Assembly (NCBI GenBank): GCA_963580455.1
Contig: OY756957.1
Coordinates: 20,253,001 to 20,317,000 of the forward strand
DNA: 64,000 nt
Reading direction: 5' to 3'
From: Euonymus europaeus
Taxonomy: Eukaryota > Streptophyta > Magnoliopsida > Celastrales > Celastraceae
Shown: positions 35,336 through 44,229 of the stretch, one piece after another
How positions within the stretch are numbered: the first letter of the stretch is position 1
Layout of the letters: every line of letters begins with the position of its first letter
The notes under the pieces: model-generated
Database searches by the model: none
What the model was told of the DNA's origin: nothing
The model's input: the letters and a program-made list of their open reading frames with translations, nothing else
Made by a program: the position numbers and the translations under genes

Positions 35336-35743
35336 TCACAATCTCCTTGAATACATAGTACTCAAGGTCTCCAACGAATCCGTCTTATTCATGGGTAAAA
35401 AGTGTGCAGACTTGGTCAATCTGTCCACTATCACCCAAACCGTGTCATGCCTCCTCTGAGTCATTGGCAATGCCGTCACAAAGTCCATAGCGATCTTCTC
35501 CCACTTCCATTCCGCTACTGGTAATGGTTGCAACAATCCGGCTGGTCTCTGATGCTCTGCCTTCACTTGTTGACAAGTAAGACACTTCATCACAAATCTA
35601 GCAACATCGGCCTTCATGCCCTTCCACCAGAAACTCTGCCTCAAGTCTCTGTACATCTTCGTACCCCCTGGATGCATAGCAAACCAAGAATGATGTGCCT
35701 CCTTCAGAATCTCTCGCCTCAACTCATCATCATCGGGAACCAC
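35336..35743 (-). pseudogene. pol: Integrase zinc-binding domain and first catalytic part
   Basis: The HHCC zinc-binding domain is visible as AHHSW, then MHPG, then CLTCQ. AMDFVTALP follows with the first catalytic aspartate of the DDE core, then VDRLTKSAHFLP. The frame is lost near the end. By comparison with the family, one base seems missing near 35353 and two bases gained (an AC duplication) near 35330, after which the core continues at 35307. An in-frame TGA at 35759-35761 separates it from the RNase H segment upstream. Confidence 0.9.
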
Positions 35744-35758
35744 TAACCTTCCCGCATA

Positions 35759-36106
35759 TCATACTCCACCATCATTTCCTCGAACCCATCCAAGACTCTC
35801 ATCAATCACATCAAATGTATGATCTCCATTCTGTGCATCTATAACCTTCTGAACCATCGTAGGTCTCGAAGTCATAGAACACAAATGTACCTTTTCTTCT
35901 TGCTCTCGCAACTCTAATTCAAACTGGTTAATTGTTTCCACAATTCTCCACTCATGCATGAATAGACTAGCCATCATTTGCTTCCTACTCAATGCATCCG
36001 TGACTACATTTGCCTTACCGGGATGGTATTGCAAATCGAAGTCGAAGTCCTCCAGGTATTCCATCCACCTTCTTTGTCGCAAGTTCAACTCTTTCTGGGT
36101 GAACAA
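35759..36106 (-). pseudogene. pol: RNase H C-terminal part and connection region
   Basis: It opens with [14 protein letters not shown] and continues through the [15 protein letters not shown] stretch, which holds the last RNase H acidic residue, into the linker before integrase. The DHKSLKY part just upstream is in the same frame, but a TAG at 36128-36130 cuts it off. It ends at TGA 35759-35761. Confidence 0.9.
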
Positions 36107-36130
36107 ATACTTGAGACTCTTGTGATCCTA

Positions 36131-36265
36131 GAACACCTCAAATCTCTCTCCATAGAGATAGTACCTCCATTGCTTCAGAGCAAATACTACTGCCGCCAAC
36201 TCTAAATCATGCACCGGATAATTCTTCTCATGTGCCTTGAGCAATCTCGAGCCATATTCTATCAC
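36131..36265 (-). pseudogene. pol: RNase H middle segment between two stops
   Basis: A 45-codon open stretch between TGA (36266-36268) and TAG (36128-36130) in the polyprotein frame. It includes [20 protein letters not shown], with the catalytic glutamate of Ty3/gypsy RNase H, then WRYYLYGE. It shows that the frame is continuous and that only point stops interrupt it here. Confidence 0.85.
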
Positions 36266-36781
36266 TCAGCTCTGCTGCATCAACACACAACACAATCCGA
36301 CCCCAGACGCATCACAATACACCTGGTAGCCTAAATTCCTCTCCGAGACCACTAACACCGGAGGTGTTGTCAACCTCTTCTTCAACTCTCCAAATGCGGC
36401 CTCACACTCGTCTGTCCAAAAAAACGGTGTACCCTTTTTCGTAAGCTGCGTCATTCGCGAAGCAACTCTCGAAAAGTCCTCGATAAATCTCCGGTAGTAA
36501 CCTGCTAATCCTAGGAAACTCCGAATCTCAGTCACGTTCTTCGGTCTTTCCCAATTCAAAACCGACTCAACCTTGAAGTAGTCAACTGCTATGCCCTCTT
36601 GAGTGATGACATGGCCTAAGAACTTCACTTCGGTAGCCCAAAATTCACACTTACTCAATTTAGCATACAGTTGATTCTCCCTCAACGTCTGTAGCACCAC
36701 CCTCAAGTGCTCCTCATGCTCTTCCTCCGTAGAAGAATAAATTAGAATGTCATCTATGAAGACCACCACAAATCTATCCAA
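36266..36781 (-). pseudogene. pol: Reverse transcriptase second half and RNase H start
   Basis: Residues 4-15 contain [12 protein letters not shown], the catalytic di-aspartate motif of reverse transcriptase. Thumb sequence follows ([30 protein letters not shown]), then the start of RNase H with [15 protein letters not shown], whose aspartate is catalytic. Upstream, a TAG at 36800-36802 separates it in frame from the first half. It ends at TGA 36266-36268. Confidence 0.93.
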
Positions 36782-36799
36782 AAACGGTCGAAGAAGCCT

Positions 36800-37435
36800 C
36801 TACATTAGGTCCATGAATACTGCTGGGGCATTCGTCAACCCAAACGGCATCACAAAGAACTCATAATGCCCATAATGAGTTCTAAACGCTGTTTTCTGGA
36901 TATCCTCATCCTTAATCCTCAACTGATGATAACCCGACCTCAAGTCAATCTTAGAGAAATGCCTAGCACCTCTCAATTGGTCAAACAAATCATTGATTCT
37001 AGGCAACGGATACTTGTTCCTTACAGTAACCTTATTCAACTGCCTATAGTCGATACACATCCTCAAGCTTCCGTCTTTCTTCTTGACGAACAACACCGGC
37101 ACTCCCCACGGGGACACACTCGGCCTTATAAATCCCAACTCTATCAACTCTTCCAACTGGTCACTCAACTCTTTCAACTCTGCGGGAGCCATCCGATACG
37201 GCGGAATCGATATCAGCTTGACGTTCGGATGCAACTCAATAGCAAAGTCAATTTCCCTCTTCGGAGGTAATCCCGACAACTCTTCCGGAAATACATCCAT
37301 AAATTCTTTCACCACTCTAATCTCCGTAGCTACATCTCCCTTAGGAGCTGAAGTCCACAAACTTGCTACTCTACAATCTTGGTACAAAGGGTTATCCATG
37401 AAATGTGGGCATGGCATCCCCTTCGAACCCTGCAA
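36800..37435 (-). pseudogene. pol: Reverse transcriptase first half (fingers and palm)
   Basis: Directly in frame after the TAA that ends the gag/protease segment. Residues about 78-82 (PPYRMAP), 107-119 ([13 protein letters not shown]), 122-134 ([11 protein letters not shown]) and 163-172 ([10 protein letters not shown], with the first catalytic aspartate) are standard Ty3/gypsy reverse transcriptase motifs. [13 protein letters not shown] follows. The apparent start is the in-frame codon TTG, not a real start; the protein is normally cut from a polyprotein. It ends at TAG 36800-36802. Confidence 0.93.
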
Positions 37436-38659
37436 TTAGATCACCCCACCCTCTGGTACTTTAAGAGTGATCCTCATTTGCCAAAAATCAAGCAACCCTT
37501 GGTGCTTAGTCAACCAATCAAGTTCGAGTATCACATCGAAGTCTTTGAAATCCAATACATACAAATCGGCTTCCAGAGACACCTCTCCAAACCGACACTC
37601 ACATCCGAACACCACCCCCTCCAACATGGTAAAGTGTCCGAATGGTGAGGACACCGTAAACATGCGCCTAATCGGCGAAATCTCCACCTCTAGTGCGTTT
37701 GCTAACGAACTAGTAATAAAAGATGAAGTCGCTCCAGAGTCAAACAAGACTCTTGCCCAACAATTGGAAATCAAGAAAGTACCTCCAATGAAATTTGGAT
37801 GCTCCTGCGCCTCCTGATGACCCAATGCAAAGAGACGTCCCTCTACCAGCGCATTCTGCTGCTGTCTGCCTCCACCTCGCCCTCTCCCTCCCGATGGAAC
37901 AGTGGAAGGAAGAGCTGGAAGTGGTACCCCTGGTATAGCCGGCTGCTGTGCTCTCTGGTTGCCCTCTGGACAATCTCTCTTCTGGTGGCCCGGCTTGCCA
38001 CAACCATAGCATCTATTCTCAGGGACTCTACACTCCCTTGCCTTATGCCCCTCCTTCCCACACTTGAAGCATGCTGTCTTACTCCAGGGAAGCTTAGGAC
38101 CCTTGCTTCGATCCCATCTCTGCTGACGAAAGTCAGACTTCCGCCTCTTGTGACTAGAACCACTGCCACCACCACTCTCAACAACTGGACGCTTCCTCTG
38201 AGCTTCACTCTTTTCACTCAACTCAAAGTCCAGCGCCATTTCCACCGTGTCATCATATGATACCACCCTAGTGGCCATCACCATCCTACCAAGACTGGGA
38301 AGCAACCCATCTCGGTATCTCACCGTCTTCTTCGCATCGGTTGGAGCAAACTCCCTTCCATACCGATACAATTCTTCAAACTGCTTAGTATAATTGGACA
38401 CCGTCATCTCTGATGTCTGCAACAACTTTAGAAACTGCCTGGCCTTCTCAGTCTGCATCGGCCTTGGCACAAACTTCTGCATGAAAAGCTGCTCGAACGA
38501 AATCCATGTCAGCTCATTCCGTCTCTGACCCATGGATATCCACAACTCATAGGCCACCCCACTCAAGTAGTAAAACACATACTTCACCCACCTCTCATCG
38601 GCTATCTCTAGTGTGTCCATCCTCATGCTCAACTGATTGAGCCACTCCTCCGCGCCCAC
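37436..38659 (-). pseudogene. gag: Gag (capsid, nucleocapsid) and protease, 407 codons
   Basis: Residues 1-150 are the retrotransposon Gag capsid region ([23 protein letters not shown]). A basic stretch follows, then two CX2CX4HX4C zinc knuckles at residues about 197-210 (CFKCGKEGH...) and 217-230 (CYGCGKPGH...). A proline/glycine-rich linker leads to the aspartic protease, whose active-site LFDSGATSS is at residues 306-314. VILELDWL follows, where the family usually has a glycine in place of the first E. It ends at TAA 37436-37438. Its own N-terminus is in another frame (38595-39167) because of one extra T in a T run at 38677-38681. Confidence 0.93.
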
Positions 38660-38676
38660 ACCCGTTCCATCTCCTG

Positions 38677-39167
38677 AAAAAGGTGGGAAGAGCTGTCCTC
38701 CTCAGCTGATCTACCTCGTACATGCCTCTCCCGGCTCTCGGTACCACAACACCCTCAGTAGAAGCTTCCGGTATTACTCCCTCGGTACGAACCCCCGCAA
38801 TTCCCATAGCCTGTGCCACAGCCTGTGCTATGGTCTGCGCTTGTGTCTGCGCCATCGTCATCATGAAACTGGCAAGACCCTCCATGGTCACTGGTTGCCC
38901 CCCTGTAGCGACAGGAGCAACCGGTCCCGCAGGTGGTACCTGCTGACCCTCACTCTCAGTAGGTAGTCCCTCGTGAACTATCTCCTCCTCTCTCAACTCC
39001 GGCTCCACATTCGGAACCGAATCCTCCGTACTAGGAATGCCTCTAGCAACTACGGCAACTCTAGCACCACGGCCTCTACCTCGGCCTCTGCCTTGAGGTA
39101 CCTCAGTCCCACTCTCGGACCACGTAGTCCTACGGGTATTCATCTGCATGCAAACAGACAATACCAT
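38677..39167 (-). pseudogene. gag: Gag N-terminal region, frame-shifted from the rest
   Basis: The frame opens upstream of the capsid. The likeliest start is the methionine at 39143 (MNTRRTTWSES...); an earlier one at 39167 is possible. It has an RGRGRGRG basic stretch, then acidic and proline-rich low-complexity sequence, then the helical QAVAQAMGIAG region. Around 38677-38681 (five T on this strand) the frame shifts by one. Reading four T would join ALPTF to the [14 protein letters not shown] segment, the conserved Gag sequence. Beyond this point the frame is a shadow running to 38595. Confidence 0.82.
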
Positions 39168-39309
39168 TTAACACACTACTCAAAAGAGGATTTAATAGGG
39201 ATAGAAAGACATACCAGATCAGCAGCGGTTGTGACATGGCCTGGATTTCACTACCATATACCTAGGACCCAACCCCAATCCTACATATGGCTGTAAATAA
39301 ACCAACCTC

Positions 39310-39321
39310 GCTCCGATACCA
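39310..39321 (-). promoter_or_regulatory. Primer binding site (initiator tRNA-Met type)
   Basis: On the minus strand TGGTATCGGAGC lies three bases (GTT) inside the 5' LTR end. The plant initiator-tRNA-Met primer site is usually TGGTATCAGAGC, so this copy has one transition. It is the start point of minus-strand DNA synthesis, and its position fixes the element's orientation. Confidence 0.92.
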
Positions 39322-39324
39322 AAC

Positions 39325-41454
39325 TGTGACGCCCCGATCCCAGGGACGCCAGATGCCCTCTCTGACACCGTCCTAGGTCACTAGTGTGAACATCCAGGAT
39401 GAACCTCCCCGTATATCAGAGAGTGCCCACCTGAATCAAAAACGCAGTGACAATCATCACACTAGCAACCTAGCATCCAGGCCTCAGACCTCAATCACAA
39501 GCAATCCTGATCCTAGAGCCTTTAGCCCTCCACTACCAGCATGCACAAACTGATAGCTTTAAATATAAATCATCACACAGATCTATATATCTCAAGCATA
39601 TAACCATCATCATCAAACATCATAATCATACAAGCACTGTCCATGCCACATGGTTATATACACTACTCTGACATACAAAATAAAACAACAACATGCATAG
39701 AGTATGTCTCGTGCATCCCAATCCTACCCAGGGCCATCCATGTCACATCCCGTCTCACTGATCCGTACCACCAGTACCTGTACCAGTGTCACCTGTAGAG
39801 GACAGAAAGTAGGGGAGTGAGCTAGAAGCTCAGTAGGGTACAAGAGTTTATAAGAAGTAAGGCCGAACCAATCAAAGGACAATGCACCAACATGTATCTA
39901 CAACATGCACGTATACTCAACAAGCACATATAACATCAATCCAAGTAATCCCCTCACCCTGAGCAATCAACAATACTACCATGTCTCATACATGTAGCAT
40001 CCAACAGGGAGCAAGCTTCACCACAACAACGCTCCTGGGATTACCTGGTTGTGTGAACCTATCACGCCCGCACATAGCCAGCTAGGTCGCTCTCCAACCT
40101 TCGCCCAAGTGCGTTATCCCAACATAGAGTTCACGTGACCCGGTGGCAACTCTCTTCACCTGTCATCCCTCCATGAGGCTTTCGAGGAACCTAAGAGTCC
40201 CCGAGTCCATACTCGAGTCCCCCATGCATCTCTAATGCAATTATGCAATGTCATGCCTAATAGATATATATAAGAACATCCTACATACATACATATATAA
40301 CTACCGTGATGCATTAACGGAATTCAACTCGGTCCCGTATGAGACGGAACAAACAAATCGGGTCATGCATATAATCCACAATCAACAATTAACCACACAT
40401 TGGCTCGTTTCCCCTTAGAAGCAATTAAGGTGGATACACAACAAAAGGACCAATGAAGAATCGAAACGCTATTTAGAAAGGAGAACGGACGATAGAAAAG
40501 AATCGGTTAGGAATCCCTACCTCAATCGAGCACAATCACCTCAAATACCAAATTAGGGTTTCGAACCCTCGTTTCTTCCAAACCTATCGATTCACATAAT
40601 CGAACTCACAATATCAACCAAAACATACCACATTATCCCTACTAATATCAATCAATCAACAAAAATCAAAATACTTACCTTCTCTCTCTAGAATTCTTTT
40701 CCAAAAGCTTGTTCCAAAGCCCAATCCAAATCTTACTCCAAAATCCCAACTAAACCTACACATAGATCCACAAACAAGTCTATATCAACATATCTAAACC
40801 CTAGATATCAATTCCAAACGGAACTAACCAAATCTAAAGAAAAATCCAATGAGAAACTCTAGGAAAAATTACCTCAAACCTTGAAATCTTCCTTGAATCT
40901 TCTCCAAGTCTCCAATCCAAGCTTAGACTCCCAAAGAATCACCTCAAATGATAATCTCTCTCTAGAATCGTCGCTCTCTCTCTCTCTAGGATGAACCAAA
41001 ACCATAAATCTGTCTAAAACTCTCGCAGGAGTCTGTTTTGAAAGCTCGGGTTGCGCCTAGGCGCTACTCTGGGCGCCTAGGCGCTCTGGCCCAAATGGTT
41101 TATGAAAACACACTGTCCTGGGAGCTTCTAGGCACACTTTTGCACACGCCTAGGCGCCCGTCCAGGCGTGTGATCCCAATTTTTCCAACTCTGTCTCGGT
41201 CTTAGATTCGATTTGATATATTATGGGCCCAAAACGGACATTTGTATAAAAAGTTATGGCCTATTTACCGAACCTAGCTCAAAACTATTTTCCTTTTGGA
41301 CTCTGCTCTCCCTGCTGAATTAGGCGCTCCTGGGCGTACCATTGCACACGCCTAGGCGCACACCGCCTAAGCGTGCTGCTCTGGCGCCTAGTCCAGTTTG
41401 TTCCCCTGTGCGCAAAACTCAAAAATTCCAAAAATTTTGGGTCGGGGTTTCACA
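39325..41454 (-). repeat. Gypsy 5' LTR (right copy, 2130 bp)
   Basis: It runs from TGTGACGCCCCGATCC to GGGGTTTCACA on the plus strand, followed by the target duplicate GGATT. Compared with the left LTR it lacks 17 bp near 39403, 15 bp near 41155 and 84 bp near 41393, the last between two GCGCCTAG repeats. Two full GCGCCTAGGCGC palindromes remain at 41053-41064 and 41073-41084. As the 5' LTR it would drive transcription towards lower coordinates; the lost palindromes lie in its U3. Confidence 0.95.
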
Positions 41455-41700
41455 GGATTGAGGTGAGGTACATCCTAGGGAACGCTCTTCGATGTAGGCG
41501 ATGCTATCGAGTACCTAATGTAGGCTCAATCCTCATCCAATCTGGGGAGTACCTGGACTGGGAGACACCTTGCGGTGATCAGGGTGGGTCCAGGGGAGGA
41601 TTTTCTGGTGTTATGTGGATGGTAGTGGTGGAGCCTACTTGGTATCTACCCTACGGATTGACTGATTGTGATGTGGTGTATGATGGATCTATTTTCAGAG
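41455..41700. other. Unidentified insert, right part
   Basis: A 246-bp stretch of more balanced base composition that begins with the gypsy target duplicate GGATT. It includes TGGACTGGGAGACACCTTG and GTGGTGGAGCCTACTTGG. It ends near TTTTCAGAGA, where the satellite resumes with TTTTATTGTTATTTT. It continues the piece at 32012-32149. An open frame crosses it but runs out of the LTR into the satellite, so it is not a gene. Confidence 0.7.
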
Positions 41701-43399
41701 ATTTTATTGTTATTTTTATGTCAAATTTTTCGAGTATGGGCTTAGTACATTGTTTCGTTGCCAAAAGATCAACTTTCGTTCCCAAATAATCAAAACCGTT
41801 GAAACTCCTCTAAAGAGAGAGTTCGCTTATTTCGAACCATCTAGGTTGTTCGGTGTTCATTTTTTAAAGTTATTTTATTTCAAATTTTTTGAGTATAGGC
41901 TTCATAGATTGTTTCGTTGTCAAAAATCAATTTTCATGTCGGAATTACAAAACCGTTAAAAGCACTTCCAAGGAGAGAGTTGGGTAATTCCCAAATAGCA
42001 AGGTTGTTCATTGTACACTTTTTGGTGTTATTTTATGTTAAATTTTCCGAGTATAGGCTTCGTAGATTGTTTCGTCGCCAAAAGACTGACTTTCGTTCTA
42101 AAATAGTCAAAACCATTAAAAGCTCCTCTAAGAATAGAGTTGGTAATTCAGAACCATCTAGGTTGTTCGGCGTATACTTTTTACTGCTTTTTTATGTCAA
42201 ATTTTACGAGTATAGGCTTTGTAGATTGTTTCGTTGATAAAAGACCAACTTTCGATCTCAAAAAGGTAAAATCATTAAAATCTTCTCTAAGGAGAGTGTT
42301 CGACAATTCCGAACCATTTAGATTGTTCAGTTTACACCTTTTATAGTTATTTTATGTCAAATTTCACGAGTATATGCTTTGTAGATTGTTTCGTTGATAA
42401 AAAGACCAACTTTCGATCTCAAAAGGGTAAAATCATTAAAATCTTCTCTAAGGAGAGTGTTCGGTAATTCTGAACCATTTAGGTTCTTCGGTTTACACTT
42501 TTTATAGTTGTATTTTGTCAAATTTTATGAGTATAGGGTTCGTAAGTTGTTTCGTTCCCAAAAGATCAACTTTCTTTGTCAAAAAGGCAAAACCGTTAAA
42601 AGCAACTCTAAAGAGAGAGTTGAGTAATTTTGAACCATCTAGGTTCTTCGGTGTATACTTTTTATAGTTATTTTATGTCAAAATTTTTTATTATAGGCAT
42701 AGTAGATTGTTTCATTGCCAAAAGACCAACTGTCGTTTCAAATAGGCAAAACCGTTAAAAGCTCCTCTAATTAGGGAGTTGGCTTATTCCGAACCATCTT
42801 GGTTGTTCGGTGTACACTTTTTAAAGTTATTTTATGTCAAATTTTATGAGTATAGGCTTCGTAGATTATGTCATTGCCAAAAGATTAAGTTTCGTTCTCA
42901 AAGAGCAAAACCATTAAAAGCTCCTCTAAGGACAGAGTTTCGTTATTTCTAACCATCTAGGTTGTTCGGTGTACACGTTTTATAGTTATTTTATGTCAAA
43001 TTTTACGAGTAAAGATTCATAGATTGTTTCATTGCCAAAAGATCGACTTTCGTTCTTAAATAGGCAAAACCTTTAAAAGCTCCTCTAAGAATAGAGTTGT
43101 GTAATTCCGAACCATCTAGGTTGTTCGTTGTACACTTTTTATAGTTATTTTATGTCAAATTTTAGGAGTATGGGCTTCGTAGGTTGTTTCGTTTCCAAAA
43201 GATCAACTTTCGTGCTCAAAAAAGTAAAACCGTTAAAAGAAACTCTAAAGAGAGAGTTTAGTAATTTTGAACCATCTAGGTTCTTCAGTGTATACTTTTT
43301 ATTGTTATTTTATGTCAAATTTTTTGAGTATAGGCTAAGTACATTGTTTCGTTGCCAAAAGGCCAACTTTCGTTCTCAAGTAGGCAAAACCGTTAAGAG

Positions 43400-43417
43400 C
43401 TCCTCTAATTAGAGGAG
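43400..43417. repeat. Perfect 18-bp palindrome in a satellite monomer
   Basis: CTCCTCTAATTAGAGGAG is its own reverse complement. It sits at the point where most monomers have the imperfect dyad CTCT-N4-AGAG, so it is an extended form of a feature common to the satellite. Confidence 0.95.
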
Positions 43418-43908
43418 TTGCTTCTTCCGAACCATCTTGGTTGTTCGGTGTACACTTTTTGAAGTTTTTTTAAGTCAAATTTTATGAATATAGGTTTCGT
43501 AGATTATGTCGTTGCCAAAATATCAAATTTCGATCTTAGATAGGCTAAACTTTCAAAAGTTCCTCTAAGGACAGAGTTTGGTTATTTTGAACCATCTAGA
43601 TTGTTCGGTGTGCACCTTTTATAGTTATTTTATGTCAAATTTTATGAGTATAGGCTTCGTAAATTGTTTCCTTGCCAAAAGACCGACTTTCGTTCTTAAA
43701 TAGGAAAAACCGTTAAAAGCTCCTCTAAGAATAGAGTTGGGTAATTTCGAACCATCCAGGGTGTTCGCTGTACACTTTTTATATTTATTTTTTGTCAAAT
43801 TTTAGGAGTATGGGATTTGTAGATTGTTTCATTGTCAAAAGACTATCTTTCGTTCACAAATAGGGAAAACCGTTAAAAGCAACTCTAAGGAGATAGTTGG
43901 GTAATTGT

Positions 43909-44229
43909 GAACCATCTAGGTTGTTCGGTGTACACCTTTTAAAGTTACTTTATGTAAAATTTTCAGAGCATAGAGTTCGCAGATTGTTTCACCGCCAAAT
44001 GATGAACTTTCGTTTTCAAATAGGCAAAACCGTTAAAAGCTCCTCTAAGAAGAGAGTTTTGTAATTTCGAACCATCTAGGTTGTTCGTTGTACACCTTTT
44101 AAAGTTACTTTATGTAAAATTTTTAGAGCATAGAGTTCGCAGATTGTTTCGCTGCCAAATGATGAACTTTCATTTTCAAATAGGCAAAACCGTTAAAAGC
44201 TCCTCTAAGAAGAGAGTTTGGTAATTTCA
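43909..44229. repeat. Recent tandem duplication of one monomer
   Basis: Monomers 43909-44069 and 44070-44229 share private variants: AAAGTTACTTTATGTAAAATTT, GAGCATAGAGTTCGCAGATTG and CCAAATGATGAACTTTCG. They differ at only a few positions, in a region where neighbours otherwise differ widely. Confidence 0.9.

Larger units (their letters stand above)
32150..41454 (-). mobile_element. Ty3/gypsy chromodomain LTR retrotransposon (Tekay/Del-like), inactivated
   Basis: A 9305-bp element on the minus strand with two long LTRs, an initiator-tRNA-Met primer site, a polypurine tract and a perfect 5-bp target duplication, GGATT (32145-32149 and 41455-41459). The coding order gag, protease, reverse transcriptase, RNase H, integrase is that of Ty3/gypsy. 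A chromodomain at the C-terminus of the integrase places it among the chromoviruses, and the overall protein style suggests Tekay/Del. Six in-frame stops and about three frameshifts break the frame. The LTRs remain very similar apart from three deletions in the right copy, so insertion is moderately recent. It is nested in an earlier unidentified insert. Confidence 0.95.

Noticed and set aside
34228..39296. Plus-strand frames across the gypsy interior.
   Set aside because: All are shadows opposite the gag-pol segments on the minus strand, where every known motif lies.
41373..41789. A 138-codon plus-strand frame.
   Set aside because: It runs from the LTR end through the unidentified insert into satellite, so it is a chance fusion of three unrelated sequences.
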